The notes below the pieces were generated by a model. The model did no database searches, had not been told where the DNA came from, and saw nothing but the letters and a program-made list of their open reading frames with translations. A DNA stretch of 33,348 bases from Gammaproteobacteria bacterium (GTDB lineage Bacteria; Pseudomonadota; Gammaproteobacteria; Xanthomonadales; Wenzhouxiangellaceae), in the NCBI GenBank assembly GCA_021772955.1, contig JAJFKZ010000028.1:1-33348 (forward strand), given 5' to 3'. Positions 1 through 8,600 of the stretch are shown in pieces (position 1 is the stretch's first letter; each line of letters starts with the position of its first letter). Both the position numbers and the translations under genes were made by a program.

Positions 1-244
1 GGTCACCGTGAATGTGTGAAAATGCCACGCCTGCCTGCTCAAAAACGTGGCCGTCCTGCAGCACTTGAGTGATGCCGCCACCACCGGCTGGTCGTTGCCA
101 TGCATCCCGGGCAAACCCGGCGGCACCGTCCAGTTCGCTGAAGCGGTCACAAATACCTTGCTGCAAGCCCTGCAGATACTGCTTGACTGCAGCGATGCCG
201 TGCTCATCAGATTTCAGGTCTGGTGAATGCTGGTTATTGTTCAT
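1..244 (-). CDS. hemF: Coproporphyrinogen III oxidase, aerobic (5' part only)
   Basis: This is the first 81 codons of a gene that runs off the left edge; it is absent from long-ORF lists because it is cut. Reading from an ATG at 244, the translation starts MNNNQHSPDLKS and contains RPAGGGGITQVLQDG followed by VFEQAGVAFSHIHGD. That Gly-rich segment and the VFE-AGV-FSH-G block are characteristic of aerobic HemF, the oxygen-dependent oxidase that decarboxylates coproporphyrinogen III to protoporphyrinogen IX in heme synthesis. A weak AGAGGA lies about 14 bp before the ATG. hemF beside tsaC and dprA is the arrangement known from pseudomonads, which supports the call. The catalytic C-terminal part is outside the window. 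Confidence 0.9.
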   Translation of the reverse strand, partial: MNNNQHSPDLKSDEHGIAAVKQYLQGLQQGICDRFSELDGAAGFARDAWQRPAGGGGITQVLQDGHVFEQAGVAFSHIHGD

Positions 245-420
245 GGTGGATAGCAATCCTCTGCATAACTATACCTGGGGCGACGGCGTCACTGCGTGAT
301 GCTCCGGTGCAGCCGCATTGAGTGTGGTTTGACCATGGCAAATGCACGCACCGAGACGTGGCGAAGCGCACGCAGCACGCATGCTACGGCTGTTCCGGGC
401 ATAACGCGTTCCATGACCAG
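245..420. other. Intergenic region upstream of hemF
   Basis: The whole hemF-tsaC gap runs from 245 to 542. In this part I see no supported gene. A TATAGT on the minus strand about 30 bp before the hemF start is a possible -10 box, but no good -35 accompanies it. Short reading frames here lack ribosome binding sites and recognisable content. The rest of the gap, from 421, is a repeat-element remnant described separately. Confidence 0.4.
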
Positions 421-521
421 CCCGCATATTTCATGAAGACGGACAGTTACTGGTACTATTTTACGGATAAACAAGGCGATAACAGAAATATTATGAATTG
501 TGGAGTGGACACAGATTGTCC
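421..521 (-). mobile_element. Solo end of a family-1 MITE-like element
   Basis: This roughly 100-bp stretch begins with the inverted-repeat core CCCGCATATTTCATGAAG and then matches, base for base over long runs, the right end of the intact element at 32981-33230 read in reverse. It includes an identical run of about 26 bases around 459-484 (core TTTTACGGATAAACAAGGCG). Similarity fades at about 521, near the tsaC stop codon, and no second inverted repeat is found, so this is a truncated or one-ended copy. It has no coding capacity. Confidence 0.75.
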
Positions 522-542
522 TTCAGCGCTGCCCTGGCACCA

Positions 543-1100
543 TCATCTGCGCACAATTGCTTCGCTTAGCAAATCTTTTATGCTGCTGGGCTTGTCTCTG
601 CCGCCGCATGGCTCGGGAATAATAACATCGACAGCGCTGCTGATGCGCGGGTCCAGTGCCGTCAATTGACTCACCGTTGCAGTGCCGGACACATTGGCGC
701 TGGTCGACACTATCGGACCACCGAATTGAGCACACAGCTGTCGACACAGGGCATGGTCTGGTAGGCGTACGGCCAGTCGCTGACGATGCGCGCCCGTGAG
801 CCAGACCGGCGCAGCTTGAGCACTGGGAAATAACCAGGTGGTGGCAGCCGGCCAGGTGTCCAGCGCCTTGTACCAGTGCTGACGATAGCTGCTGTCAAGC
901 CAGTGTTCGATTTGCTGTAGATCGGAAATGATGCTGATCAGGCCCATCGACATGGGTCGCTGTTTGAGCTGCAGCAGTCGTGCAACGGCCTGCTCATCCG
1001 CTGCGGCACAACCCAGCCCATAAACAGCTTCAGTGGGATAGACGATCAGCCCGCCTTGTCGCAAGGCCTGCAACGCGGACTGGAACAGCTGCTGATTCAT
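543..1100 (-). CDS. tsaC: L-threonylcarbamoyladenylate synthase TsaC (YrdC/Sua5 family)
   Basis: A 185-residue protein, close to the 190 residues of E. coli TsaC. It makes threonylcarbamoyl-AMP from threonine, bicarbonate and ATP, the first step of t6A37 modification of ANN-decoding tRNAs. Visible motifs are GGLIVYPTEAVYGLGC near the N terminus, KQRPMSMGLI at about residues 46-55, and STSANVSG towards the C terminus, all typical of the YrdC fold. I chose the ATG at 1100 because its product aligns with the family start; an in-frame TTG at 1148 would add 16 poorly supported residues. The gene follows topA by about 100 bp on the same strand and its stop is about 20 bp from a repeat remnant. Confidence 0.93.
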   Translation of the reverse strand: MNQQLFQSALQALRQGGLIVYPTEAVYGLGCAAADEQAVARLLQLKQRPMSMGLISIISDLQQIEHWLDSSYRQHWYKALDTWPAATTWLFPSAQAAPVWLTGAHRQRLAVRLPDHALCRQLCAQFGGPIVSTSANVSGTATVSQLTALDPRISSAVDVIIPEPCGGRDKPSSIKDLLSEAIVRR

Positions 1101-1201
1101 GGGTTCGATGATTTCAAGGGGCCGACTCTGCTGATTGTGCGTTGTCAATGATCTGCTGCCAGCCCGGTGTCTGGCGGCACTGTGGCCGCATTTGGCGCTG
1201 A

Positions 1202-3697
1202 CTACTCGTTGACGACCTTCTTGTCGGCCGATTGTTCATTCGCTGTTGCTTTGCTGACCGTTTTTTTGCTCGCGGATTTTTTCCTGGCTGCTTTTTTTGG
1301 GCCTGCTTTTTTCTTGCCAGCTTTTTTCCGGCCAGTTTTTTTCTTGCTGGCTTTTTTCTTGCTGGCTTTTTTGCTGGCCGTCTTTTTATTCGAGGCTTTT
1401 TTGCCGCGACCGCGTTTTTCTGGCGCATTGGCCAACAGCTCGATGCACTCGGCAAGCGTTAATGAATCCGGCTCGCGATCCTTGGGCACGCTGAGATTTT
1501 TCTTGCCATTGGTGATGTAAGGGCCGTATTTGCCTTTCAGTATCTGTATGCCCTGTTCCTCAAAGACCTGGATGATGCGCTCGGCATCGGCCTTCTGCTT
1601 GGCGGCGATCAGCTCCAGAGCACGCTCCAGATCCACGGTGTAGGGGTCATCTTCCTTGGGCAGCGACACAAACTTCTTGCCATAGCGCAGGTAGGGACCA
1701 AAGCGGCCTATGTTGGCTGCAACCTCTTCGCCGTCGCTGGTTTCGCCGAGATCACGCGGCAGCTTGAACAGCGCCAATGCCTCTTCCAGGGTGATGGTGG
1801 CCAGTTGTTGGCCGGGCAGCAAGCCGGCAAATTTAGGTTTTTCCTCTTCGATTTCTGTGTCGCCAATCTGCGCAAACGGACCATAGCGCCCCAGCCTGAC
1901 GCTGACCGGTTTTCCGGATTTTGGATCGATGCCCAGATCGCGCGCCTGGCGTGCTTCGGCGCGGCTGACATTTTTTTCGATATCATTGATCTTATGAATG
2001 AAGCCCTGCCAGAAATCACGCAGCACCGGTAGCCATGGTTGTTCCCCACGGGCAATGGCATCCAGCTCATCTTCCAGTCTGGCGGTGAATTTGTAGTCCA
2101 CGTATTGCTCAAAATGACTGGACAGAAAATTCGCCACCACGCGGCCGGTGTCGGTGGGCATGAAGCGGCGACTGTCCAGCACAACGTATTCCCGATCCAG
2201 CAATACTGAAATGATTGACGCGTACGTGGATGGCCTGCCAATGCCAAATTCTTCCAGCGTCTTGATCAGGCTGGCTTCGCTGTAGCGCGGTGGTGGCTCG
2301 GTAAAATGCTGATCGGCATTGACCGCCAGCAGCTGGACTTGCTCGTCCACATCCATGTCCGGCAAGCGCACTTCTTTGGCCTGCTTGCCGCCGACCGGGG
2401 CCTCCTCATAGACGCTGAGAAAACCCGGCTCGCGGATGGTTGAGCCGCTGACCCGAAATCTGGAGTCCTCGGCAGCGCTAAACTCCACCGTCACGGTATC
2501 CATCACCGCCGGAATCATCTGGCAGGCCATGGTACGGCTCCAGATGAGCGCATACAGTTTGTACTGATCTTCTTTCAGATAGGGCTTCAGGCGCTCTGGT
2601 GTCCAGGCCGGATTGGTGGGCCGGATGGCCTCATGCGCTTCCTGTGCGTTGCGCGATTTGGTGGTGTAGAAGTTGGGTTTTTCCGGCACCTTGTCAGCGC
2701 CAAACTGGCTGCTGATCTGGGCGCGCAGGCCGGCCACGGCCTCACCCGCCAGAGTGACTGAATCGGTACGCATGTAGGTGATCAAACCTTGCGGGCCGGA
2801 ATCGGTGTTGATGCCTTCATACAGCTGCTGCGCCAAACGCATGGTGCGCGAGGCGGAGTAACGCAGCTTGCGCGAGGCGTCCTGCTGCAGGGTCGAGGTG
2901 ATGTACGGTGGTGGCGGACGCCGACGACGCTGGCGCTTTTTGATCTCGGCGACTTTAAGGCGGCCATCCGCAGCGAACTGCAAGGCGCTTTGCACGGCGT
3001 GTGCCTGCTCGGCCCCTGTGAAACTGAATTGCTCGACTTTCTTGCCCTGCCATTTGACCAGAGCGGCCTGGAAATCCATGCCGTGCTGGTGCAGATTTGC
3101 GGCGATAGTCCAGTATTCTTGTGCCTGAAAGCGCTCGATTTCTTCTTCACGCTCAACAATCAGGCGTAATGCCGGTGTCTGTACACGGCCAGCCGACAGT
3201 CGCGGCTGTAGTTTTTTCCACAGCAGTGGAGACAGGTTGAAACCGACCAGGTAATCCAGCGCGCGTCGTGCCTGCTGGGCATCGACCAGGTTATCGGACA
3301 GTACTCTGGGATTGGCGACCGCATGCTGCACGGCCGATTTGGTGATTTCGCTGAACACCACGCGGAAAACCTTGCGTTTGCCGTCGAGCAGCTTTTTTTC
3401 CCGGAAAATTTCCTGCACATGCCAGGCAATGGCTTCACCTTCGCGATCAAGGTCAGTCGCCAGATAGATGTTTTCTGCGGCGCGGGCGGCCTTGATCAGC
3501 TTGTCAACATGCTTCTTGTTGCGCTCGATCAGCTGGTAGTTCATGGCAAAATCGGCGTCTGTGTCAATCGCGCCGGATTTCGGCACCAGGTCACGGACGT
3601 GCCCATAAGACGCCAGCACCTGGAAATCCTTGCCCAGGTATTTGTTGATGGTGCTCGCTTTCGCGGGCGACTCCACGATCAGTAAATTGCTGCTCAT
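1202..3697 (-). CDS. topA: DNA topoisomerase I (type IA), lysine-rich C-terminus
   Basis: An 831-residue type IA topoisomerase that relaxes negative supercoils through a 5'-phosphotyrosine intermediate. The TOPRIM domain is at the N terminus with VESPAKA (Glu9) and TDLDREGEA (residues 81-89). The catalytic tyrosine is Tyr308 in GLITYMRTDS, with Arg310 behind it. The C-terminal region has repeated modules containing GRYGPF, GRFGPYLRYG and GKYGPYITNG instead of the cysteine zinc ribbons of E. coli TopA; no Cys4 cluster is visible. A tail of about 70 residues made almost wholly of K, A, S and G follows (roughly 760-831). The ATG at 3697 gives the canonical MSSNLLIVESPAKA start. It lies 29 bp after smg. 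Confidence 0.97.
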   Translation of the reverse strand: MSSNLLIVESPAKASTINKYLGKDFQVLASYGHVRDLVPKSGAIDTDADFAMNYQLIERNKKHVDKLIKAARAAENIYLATDLDREGEAIAWHVQEIFREKKLLDGKRKVFRVVFSEITKSAVQHAVANPRVLSDNLVDAQQARRALDYLVGFNLSPLLWKKLQPRLSAGRVQTPALRLIVEREEEIERFQAQEYWTIAANLHQHGMDFQAALVKWQGKKVEQFSFTGAEQAHAVQSALQFAADGRLKVAEIKKRQRRRRPPPPYITSTLQQDASRKLRYSASRTMRLAQQLYEGINTDSGPQGLITYMRTDSVTLAGEAVAGLRAQISSQFGADKVPEKPNFYTTKSRNAQEAHEAIRPTNPAWTPERLKPYLKEDQYKLYALIWSRTMACQMIPAVMDTVTVEFSAAEDSRFRVSGSTIREPGFLSVYEEAPVGGKQAKEVRLPDMDVDEQVQLLAVNADQHFTEPPPRYSEASLIKTLEEFGIGRPSTYASIISVLLDREYVVLDSRRFMPTDTGRVVANFLSSHFEQYVDYKFTARLEDELDAIARGEQPWLPVLRDFWQGFIHKINDIEKNVSRAEARQARDLGIDPKSGKPVSVRLGRYGPFAQIGDTEIEEEKPKFAGLLPGQQLATITLEEALALFKLPRDLGETSDGEEVAANIGRFGPYLRYGKKFVSLPKEDDPYTVDLERALELIAAKQKADAERIIQVFEEQGIQILKGKYGPYITNGKKNLSVPKDREPDSLTLAECIELLANAPEKRGRGKKASNKKTASKKASKKKASKKKTGRKKAGKKKAGPKKAARKKSASKKTVSKATANEQSADKKVVNE
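1255..1410. repeat. Low-complexity repeat encoding the TopA lysine-rich tail
   Basis: Within the 3' end of topA the plus strand shows recurring T-runs separated by short G/C units. The 15-base unit TTTTTTCTTGCTGGC occurs twice in succession at about 1345-1375. On the coding strand these are AAAAAA-containing lysine codons alternating with Ala, Ser and Gly codons. Such tracts are prone to length change by slippage, so the tail length may vary between strains. Confidence 0.7.
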
Positions 3698-3726
3698 CGG
3701 GTATTCAGCACTGCGTCTTCAGCATG

Positions 3727-4203
3727 TCAGTGCCTGAGCTCTTGTTCTTCATAAAAAACCATATCTTCGATCCAGGCATAGTTGGCTGCCTGACCAGGTT
3801 GATTGAACAGCACCATCAAGATGACCCATTTCAGATCATCCAGATCAGTGTCCTCTTTTTCCAGCGCCATGATACGATCGATGATCACCTCACGACTGGC
3901 CGGCGTCAAAACGCCCTGGTTTTCCAGCTGCATGATGAAGCCACGGCATTCGACATCCAGTTTCTGCTGTTCCTGATCGTGATACATGCGCGTAGGCGCA
4001 AGCATCTGCTTGTGGTTTTCAAGCGGAATTTCCTGCTCAGCCAGTTCATCCAGCCATTTAAACGCTTTGGCGATCTCATTGTTACTGAAACCGGCCTGAT
4101 GCAGATTGGTTTCCAGATCATCGCGGTCCGGCGTGATCTCGGGATCGTCGTAGATGTAGTTTTCAAACAGGTACATCAGCACGTCCATTACGTTCTCTTT
4201 CAT
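3727..4203 (-). CDS. smg: Smg family protein (DUF494)
   Basis: A 158-residue acidic protein matching the size (157 aa in E. coli) and character of Smg. It has the family-typical start MKENVMDVLMYLFENY, the middle motif AFKWLDEL, and the ending WVILMVLFNQPGQ followed by an acidic C-terminal helix. Its biochemical function is not established. The gene is very commonly found next to dprA. Here its ATG overlaps the dprA stop by 4 bp (ATGA), so the two are probably translationally coupled; a GAGG lies just upstream inside dprA. Confidence 0.93.
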   Translation of the reverse strand: MKENVMDVLMYLFENYIYDDPEITPDRDDLETNLHQAGFSNNEIAKAFKWLDELAEQEIPLENHKQMLAPTRMYHDQEQQKLDVECRGFIMQLENQGVLTPASREVIIDRIMALEKEDTDLDDLKWVILMVLFNQPGQAANYAWIEDMVFYEEQELRH

Positions 4204-5465
4204 TCATTAACCTCTTGGACAGCAGCCAGTGAACGCACCCAACCGGCGGCTTCGGTGGATACCTTGCCGTACAGTTCGAGCACCAACAGCATGGAGGAAA
4301 TTGACTCTGGCGTCAAACCGGTGTGACCTACCAGTTCATCAATGGTCATTGGTTCGTGCTCCAATGTCCGCCAGAGCAGTTGATAGTCTTCATCACACGC
4401 AATATCAGGTTCCAGTCCGCCACTGTCAAGTGCCACAGGCGAATCAACTGTTGTTTCGCCGTGATCTGCGGCGTTGATCTGCTGGTCTGCAGTCGACAGA
4501 TTGCTGCGCAAACGATCCGCCAACTGACCTGCCAGTGGCGCGATATCTTCCAGTACCTGTGCGGCATTCTCAACCAGGCGCGCGCCATCTCGAATCAGCG
4601 CATGACAGCCACGACTGCCACTGTTGCGCACAGATCCGGGCATGGCCATGACTTCGCGGCCTTGTTCGGAGGCGAGTCTGGCCGTGATCAAGGAGCCGCT
4701 GCGCAATCCCGCTTCTACCACCACGGTGGCCATGCACAAACCGCTGATAATGCGATTACGGGCCGGAAAATGCCCGGCGCGGGGTTCCGTACCCAGGGCA
4801 AACTCCGATATCAACAACCCGGTTGCAGCAATCTGACGGCCCAGATCACGGTTACAGGCTGGATAAATTCGATCCACACCTGTACCCATCACAGCGATGG
4901 TCTTGCCGTTGGCATGCAGTGCAGCACGGTGGGCGGCAGCATCAATACCATCGGCCAGACCACTGGTCACCACCAGCCCGGCCTCACTCAAAGCTGCCGC
5001 CACGTCCATGGCTTGCTGCAATCCATGGTTACTGGGATTGCGGCTGCCCACTACCGCGATCTGCGGTTGCCACAACAGATCCTTGTCGCCGACCGCATAC
5101 AACATCCACGGTGGCCGCTGGATATCTCGCAGCAGTTCAGGGTAGTCGTCTGCGTCGATGCAGAGCAGATGATGGTGCGGGTGCTGCAGCCAGTCGCAAT
5201 GCTGCTGCCAGCGCTCACCGTGCGGACGTTTACACCAGCTGCGCGCCTGTTTGATGGCCGCATTCAGACCGCGTACAGGGTCTGATTCCGAAGCTTCGCT
5301 GTGTTGATCGGTGCCGGCAGGCAACTGTGCAACTGCCGCACCTGAGATGATGAACGCCAGCGCCGACTCTGCCGAACCACAGCGCCGCAGCAAAAACTCG
5401 ATGCCCACATTGCCCAGCCCGGGCGCCAGACTTAGCGTAATGAGTGCTCGCTGTTCGGGCGTCAA
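4200..5465 (-). CDS. dprA: DNA processing protein DprA/Smf
   Basis: A 421-residue DprA. The protein binds incoming single-stranded DNA during natural transformation and loads RecA. It has an N-terminal helix-hairpin region (SLAPGLGNVGIEFLLRR) and a central Rossmann-like fold with GSRNPSNHG, TSGLADGIDAAAH, GTGVDRIYP, ISEFALGTEP and FPARNRIISG. A C-terminal winged-helix-like DprA domain follows (about 365-410, TIDELVGHTGLTPESISSMLLVLEL). The start is a TTG at 5465: a strong GGGGGAG lies 5 bases before it and no ATG fits. DprA presence alone does not prove that the organism is competent. Confidence 0.95.
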   Translation of the reverse strand: MTPEQRALITLSLAPGLGNVGIEFLLRRCGSAESALAFIISGAAVAQLPAGTDQHSEASESDPVRGLNAAIKQARSWCKRPHGERWQQHCDWLQHPHHHLLCIDADDYPELLRDIQRPPWMLYAVGDKDLLWQPQIAVVGSRNPSNHGLQQAMDVAAALSEAGLVVTSGLADGIDAAAHRAALHANGKTIAVMGTGVDRIYPACNRDLGRQIAATGLLISEFALGTEPRAGHFPARNRIISGLCMATVVVEAGLRSGSLITARLASEQGREVMAMPGSVRNSGSRGCHALIRDGARLVENAAQVLEDIAPLAGQLADRLRSNLSTADQQINAADHGETTVDSPVALDSGGLEPDIACDEDYQLLWRTLEHEPMTIDELVGHTGLTPESISSMLLVLELYGKVSTEAAGWVRSLAAVQEVNE

Positions 5466-5571
5466 CCGCGCTCCCCCTGATTCGGTAGTGAACTTTCAAC
5501 TGGCATCATCGTGACCAGTGAGCAGTCCGCAAGCGGCACTGCAAAACACCTGCCCCAGGAAAAAACCTGCC

Positions 5572-6843
5572 TCAGAATACCCGGGACGGGTTGGCCAGCA
5601 GATCTCCGTCATGCACATCACGCTGACCGTCCATGATCAGCGCGTAGCTGATGTGGTCATAGCTGCGATAAACCATCAGTCGTCCGATGTACTCATCCGG
5701 CAGAGTTACATTGATTTTATCGCTGGTACCAAAAATGCGCTTGAAACTGCCAGTGGGTCCGCGCACCGGGTCCTTGATCTCCTCACCAGGATTCATCACT
5801 GCAAACACGTGACCAGCCGCAACGCCGTCATCGGCGCCAATGTTAAGCACGACGATGTCATTGTGGGCCGCCGTCGGGCCTACATCAACGATACCGATGA
5901 TTCTGGCATTGGCCGGCACCGTATCCATGACCTTGGGCTCGAAGAATTCTTCATAGGCATAGTCTTCCAGCGGCAAAACATAGTCGCCTTGCTTGACTTC
6001 ACGCTTGGCCTGGTCGATCTGCAGAATCGAAACCTCACCGTTGCGCACGACCGTGGCCGTGGCCACCTCGAACAACTCATGGCCGATGATGTCTCGATCC
6101 TTGCCGTCAATTTTCTTCAGCTGACGCCAGAGCATGGAATCGCGACGGTATTTTTCGGGATAGGTACGACCGGGAAAATCCGGCAGCTTGTATTGTCTGA
6201 TGTAGGATCCACCGGCACGCTGGTCACCATGGCTATGCTCATGGAAGGCAGTCTGATAAACCATGCGATGACGGGCGATCACCACCGGCGTGCCGACACC
6301 GACGGTTAATCCGCGTACGTAAGTCTTGTCCCCAACTATGCCCAGCAGAGATTGTTCCTCATTGGCCAGCACATAGGGAAGATTGTCCATGTCTTCATTA
6401 CTGACCAACCGTGGCCAGCGCAGGAATCCACGCAAGGCATTCAGCGAGATGGCGCTGATCGGCTCTTCGCCAACCACACGAATCTCGGGCGAGCGTCTGA
6501 CCACTTGCAGCATCGGACGGCCGTTCAGATAACTGAGATTGAGCACATCTCCGGGGTAGATCAGGTGCGGGTTCTCCACCTGTGGATTGGCCTGCCAGAT
6601 GGCTGGCCATTCCCATGGTCGAATCAGGAACTTGCTGGCCAGATCCCACAAGGTGTCACCAGGCTGGACAATGTATTCCTGCGGATGATCACTGCGCAAT
6701 TGCGGTGTACCATCCTGCGCCAGGCTGGTTTGTGCGGGCGCCAGCAGCAGAGACAGCATCAGCAGCAGCAACAGCGCGCTGATTGGCAGCATGCGGCGAT
6801 CTGCGACAATGCCGGCAACGGCGATATTTTTGTCTGTGTCCAT
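5572..6843 (-). CDS. LysM peptidoglycan-binding domain protein
   Basis: A 423-residue exported protein. After a charged N terminus there is a long hydrophobic segment (about residues 19-38, ISALLLLLMLSLLLAPAQ), probably a signal sequence or anchor. One LysM domain follows at about 56-103, with QPGDTLWDLASKF and NPHLIYPGDVLNL. The rest has no named domain I can recognise. It is the usual gene beside dprA and def in pseudomonads and relatives, presumed to act at the cell wall. I chose the ATG at 6843 because AAGGA sits 6 bases upstream; an in-frame ATG 24 bases earlier at 6867 lacks that. It starts the minus-strand gene series and is divergent from def. Confidence 0.9.
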   Translation of the reverse strand: MDTDKNIAVAGIVADRRMLPISALLLLLMLSLLLAPAQTSLAQDGTPQLRSDHPQEYIVQPGDTLWDLASKFLIRPWEWPAIWQANPQVENPHLIYPGDVLNLSYLNGRPMLQVVRRSPEIRVVGEEPISAISLNALRGFLRWPRLVSNEDMDNLPYVLANEEQSLLGIVGDKTYVRGLTVGVGTPVVIARHRMVYQTAFHEHSHGDQRAGGSYIRQYKLPDFPGRTYPEKYRRDSMLWRQLKKIDGKDRDIIGHELFEVATATVVRNGEVSILQIDQAKREVKQGDYVLPLEDYAYEEFFEPKVMDTVPANARIIGIVDVGPTAAHNDIVVLNIGADDGVAAGHVFAVMNPGEEIKDPVRGPTGSFKRIFGTSDKINVTLPDEYIGRLMVYRSYDHISYALIMDGQRDVHDGDLLANPSRVF

Positions 6844-7070
6844 AACAGGTCCTTGGTCAGGTTCCATCAACTAACATCAACATCCCTGTTGATCCGGGGG
6901 CCTCAGCTGACTGCCTATCCAGCGTTCGACTGACGGCAATAAAGTCCATATATTCAGACATTTTAGTACATGATCTTACAATTTACATTATTTGGCAAGC
7001 TGATCCCGACTGAATTCTCTTGAGTTATCTCGGCATTGTATAATGACTGAGCACACAAATATGTGAAATC
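6844..7070. promoter_or_regulatory. Divergent promoter region between the LysM gene and def
   Basis: This 227-bp AT-rich gap separates two divergent gene series, so promoters for both should be here. On the plus strand a perfect TATAAT at 7039-7044 lies about 27 bp before the def ATG; no consensus -35 stands 16-18 bp upstream. On the minus strand a TAAAAT near 6960-6965 is a weak candidate for the LysM gene. No gene is seen in the gap. Confidence 0.45.
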
Positions 7071-7595
7071 ATGAGCAAACTGAACATACTGGAATACCCC
7101 GATCCCAGACTGCGTACCATTGCCAAACCGGTTACCGGGTTTGACACAGCGCTGCAGCAGTTGATCGCGGACATGAGCGAAACCATGTATGCGGCGAAAG
7201 GCATAGGCCTTGCCGCCACCCAGGTCGACCGGCATATCCGCCTGCTGGTCATGGATGTCTCGGAACAGCGCGATCAGTTGCGCGTGTTCATCAATCCCGA
7301 GTTGCTGGATCGTTCTGGCAGCGTCGAGCAGGAAGAAGGCTGCCTGTCAGTGCCAGAAATTTATGCCGAAGTAAAACGCGCGCAAAACATCACTGTTCGC
7401 GCTCAGGATCAGCATGGTGAGGTTTTCGAAGAACAGCTCGACGGCCTGACAGCAATTTGTCTGCAGCATGAAATGGATCACTTGCAGGGTCGCCTGTTTG
7501 TCGATTACCTGTCACCGCTGAAGCGTGACATGTTGCGCAAGAAACTGGTCCGGCAACACCGCCAAGAGGCAGAAACCGTGCCGACGGGCTCCTGA
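7071..7595 (+). CDS. def: Peptide deformylase
   Basis: A 174-residue metalloenzyme that removes the formyl group from the N-terminal methionine of new proteins. All three family motifs are present: GIGLAATQ at 44-51, EEGCLSVP at 88-95 with the metal ligand Cys91, and QHEMDHLQG at 132-140 with ligands His133 and His137 and catalytic Glu134. Length is normal. The ATG at 7071 gives the canonical start; the Shine-Dalgarno sequence is weak. fmt begins 17 bp after the stop, the standard def-fmt pair. Confidence 0.97.
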   Translation: MSKLNILEYPDPRLRTIAKPVTGFDTALQQLIADMSETMYAAKGIGLAATQVDRHIRLLVMDVSEQRDQLRVFINPELLDRSGSVEQEEGCLSVPEIYAEVKRAQNITVRAQDQHGEVFEEQLDGLTAICLQHEMDHLQGRLFVDYLSPLKRDMLRKKLVRQHRQEAETVPTGS

Positions 7596-7612
7596 TCCGG
7601 CCGCCGCAGAAA

Positions 7613-8581
7613 ATGAAAATCGTCTACGCAGGCACACCTGAATTCGCTGTACCTGCGCTCAAAGCGTTGTGCCAACGCGATGCACTCAGACCGCTACTGG
7701 TGTTGACTCAACCGGATCGACCAGCCGGTCGCGGTCGTCATCTGCAATGCAGTCCAGTGAAATTGTATGCCCAGAACGAACAGCTGCCGGTGGCGCAACC
7801 ACAAAGCCTGGCCGAGGCGCCGATTCAAGCGCAGCTGCAAGCGCTGGCCCCGGATCTGATCATTGTCGCAGCCTACGGCCTGCTGTTGCCGAAAGCGATT
7901 TTGCAGTTGCCGCAGCATGGTTGCTGGAACATTCATGCTTCACTGCTACCGCGCTGGCGCGGTGCGGCCCCGATTCAGTATGCGCTTGCCAGCGGTGACC
8001 GCCACACCGGCATCAGCATCATGCGCATGGAAGCCGGCCTGGATACCGGGCCAGTGTATCTGCAACGACGCATCGCCATCAGCGCGTCCGATACCAGTGC
8101 CAGTCTGCACGACAGGCTGGCAGAACTTGGCGCAGATTGTCTGCTGCAGTGCATCGATGCGCTGTTGCAGGACAAACTGGGCGTGCCCACACCGCAGCAC
8201 CAGGATCAGGCCAGCCACGCGCCCAGACTGACAAAAAGTGCCGCGCAGATTGACTGGCAGGAATCTGCTGAGACCATAGCGCGTAAAATCAGAGCCTACA
8301 ATCCCTGGCCGGCCGCGTGGACGCAACTGTTGGGCAAACGCACCGTGATCTGGGCCGCCACAGCTGTCACCGACAGTTTCGGCGTGCCAGGCAGCGAGCA
8401 TGGCAGCGAGCATGGCAGCGGGCCTGGCAGCATTCTTGAAGCGCACCATGATCGTCTGCTGATTGCTTGTGGTAGCGGCGCGCTGGCAGTAAGGCTGCTG
8501 CAACCGGCAGGCAGCCGCGTCATGCCCGTATCCGACTGGCTGAACGCCTATGGCCGTCACCTCGCAATCCCAGTCAATTAA
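7613..8581 (+). CDS. fmt: Methionyl-tRNA formyltransferase
   Basis: A 322-residue enzyme that formylates initiator Met-tRNA using 10-formyltetrahydrofolate. The catalytic domain has YAGTPEFAVPAL at the N terminus, the Asn106/His108 pair in WNIHASLLPRWRGAAP, and Asp145 in MEAGLDTGPVY. The C-terminal OB-like domain includes IRAYNPWPAAW. An unusual feature is a short Gly/Ser/Glu/His repeat in the C-terminal domain, encoded by a 12-base tandem repeat at 8390-8431. It sits between def and rsmB on the same strand. Confidence 0.97.
   Translation: MKIVYAGTPEFAVPALKALCQRDALRPLLVLTQPDRPAGRGRHLQCSPVKLYAQNEQLPVAQPQSLAEAPIQAQLQALAPDLIIVAAYGLLLPKAILQLPQHGCWNIHASLLPRWRGAAPIQYALASGDRHTGISIMRMEAGLDTGPVYLQRRIAISASDTSASLHDRLAELGADCLLQCIDALLQDKLGVPTPQHQDQASHAPRLTKSAAQIDWQESAETIARKIRAYNPWPAAWTQLLGKRTVIWAATAVTDSFGVPGSEHGSEHGSGPGSILEAHHDRLLIACGSGALAVRLLQPAGSRVMPVSDWLNAYGRHLAIPVN
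8390..8431 (+). repeat. 12-bp tandem repeat inside fmt
   Basis: The unit GGCAGCGAGCAT occurs exactly at 8390-8401 and 8402-8413. A third copy with three changes is at 8414-8425 and a half copy at 8426-8431. It encodes GSEH-GSEH-GSGP-GS in frame, so changes in copy number would alter Fmt by four residues without a frameshift. Confidence 0.85.
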
Positions 8582-8600
8582 CCGAGGAGCCGCATCCAGC

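Noticed and set aside
322-669. 115-aa plus-strand frame over the hemF-tsaC gap
   Set aside because: It crosses the repeat-element remnant and the antisense of tsaC, and shows no protein-like composition.
1167-1520. Plus-strand hydrophobic Phe/Leu-rich frames opposite the end of topA
   Set aside because: They are antisense translations of the lysine-rich tail codons (AAA/AAG read as TTT/CTT), not membrane proteins.
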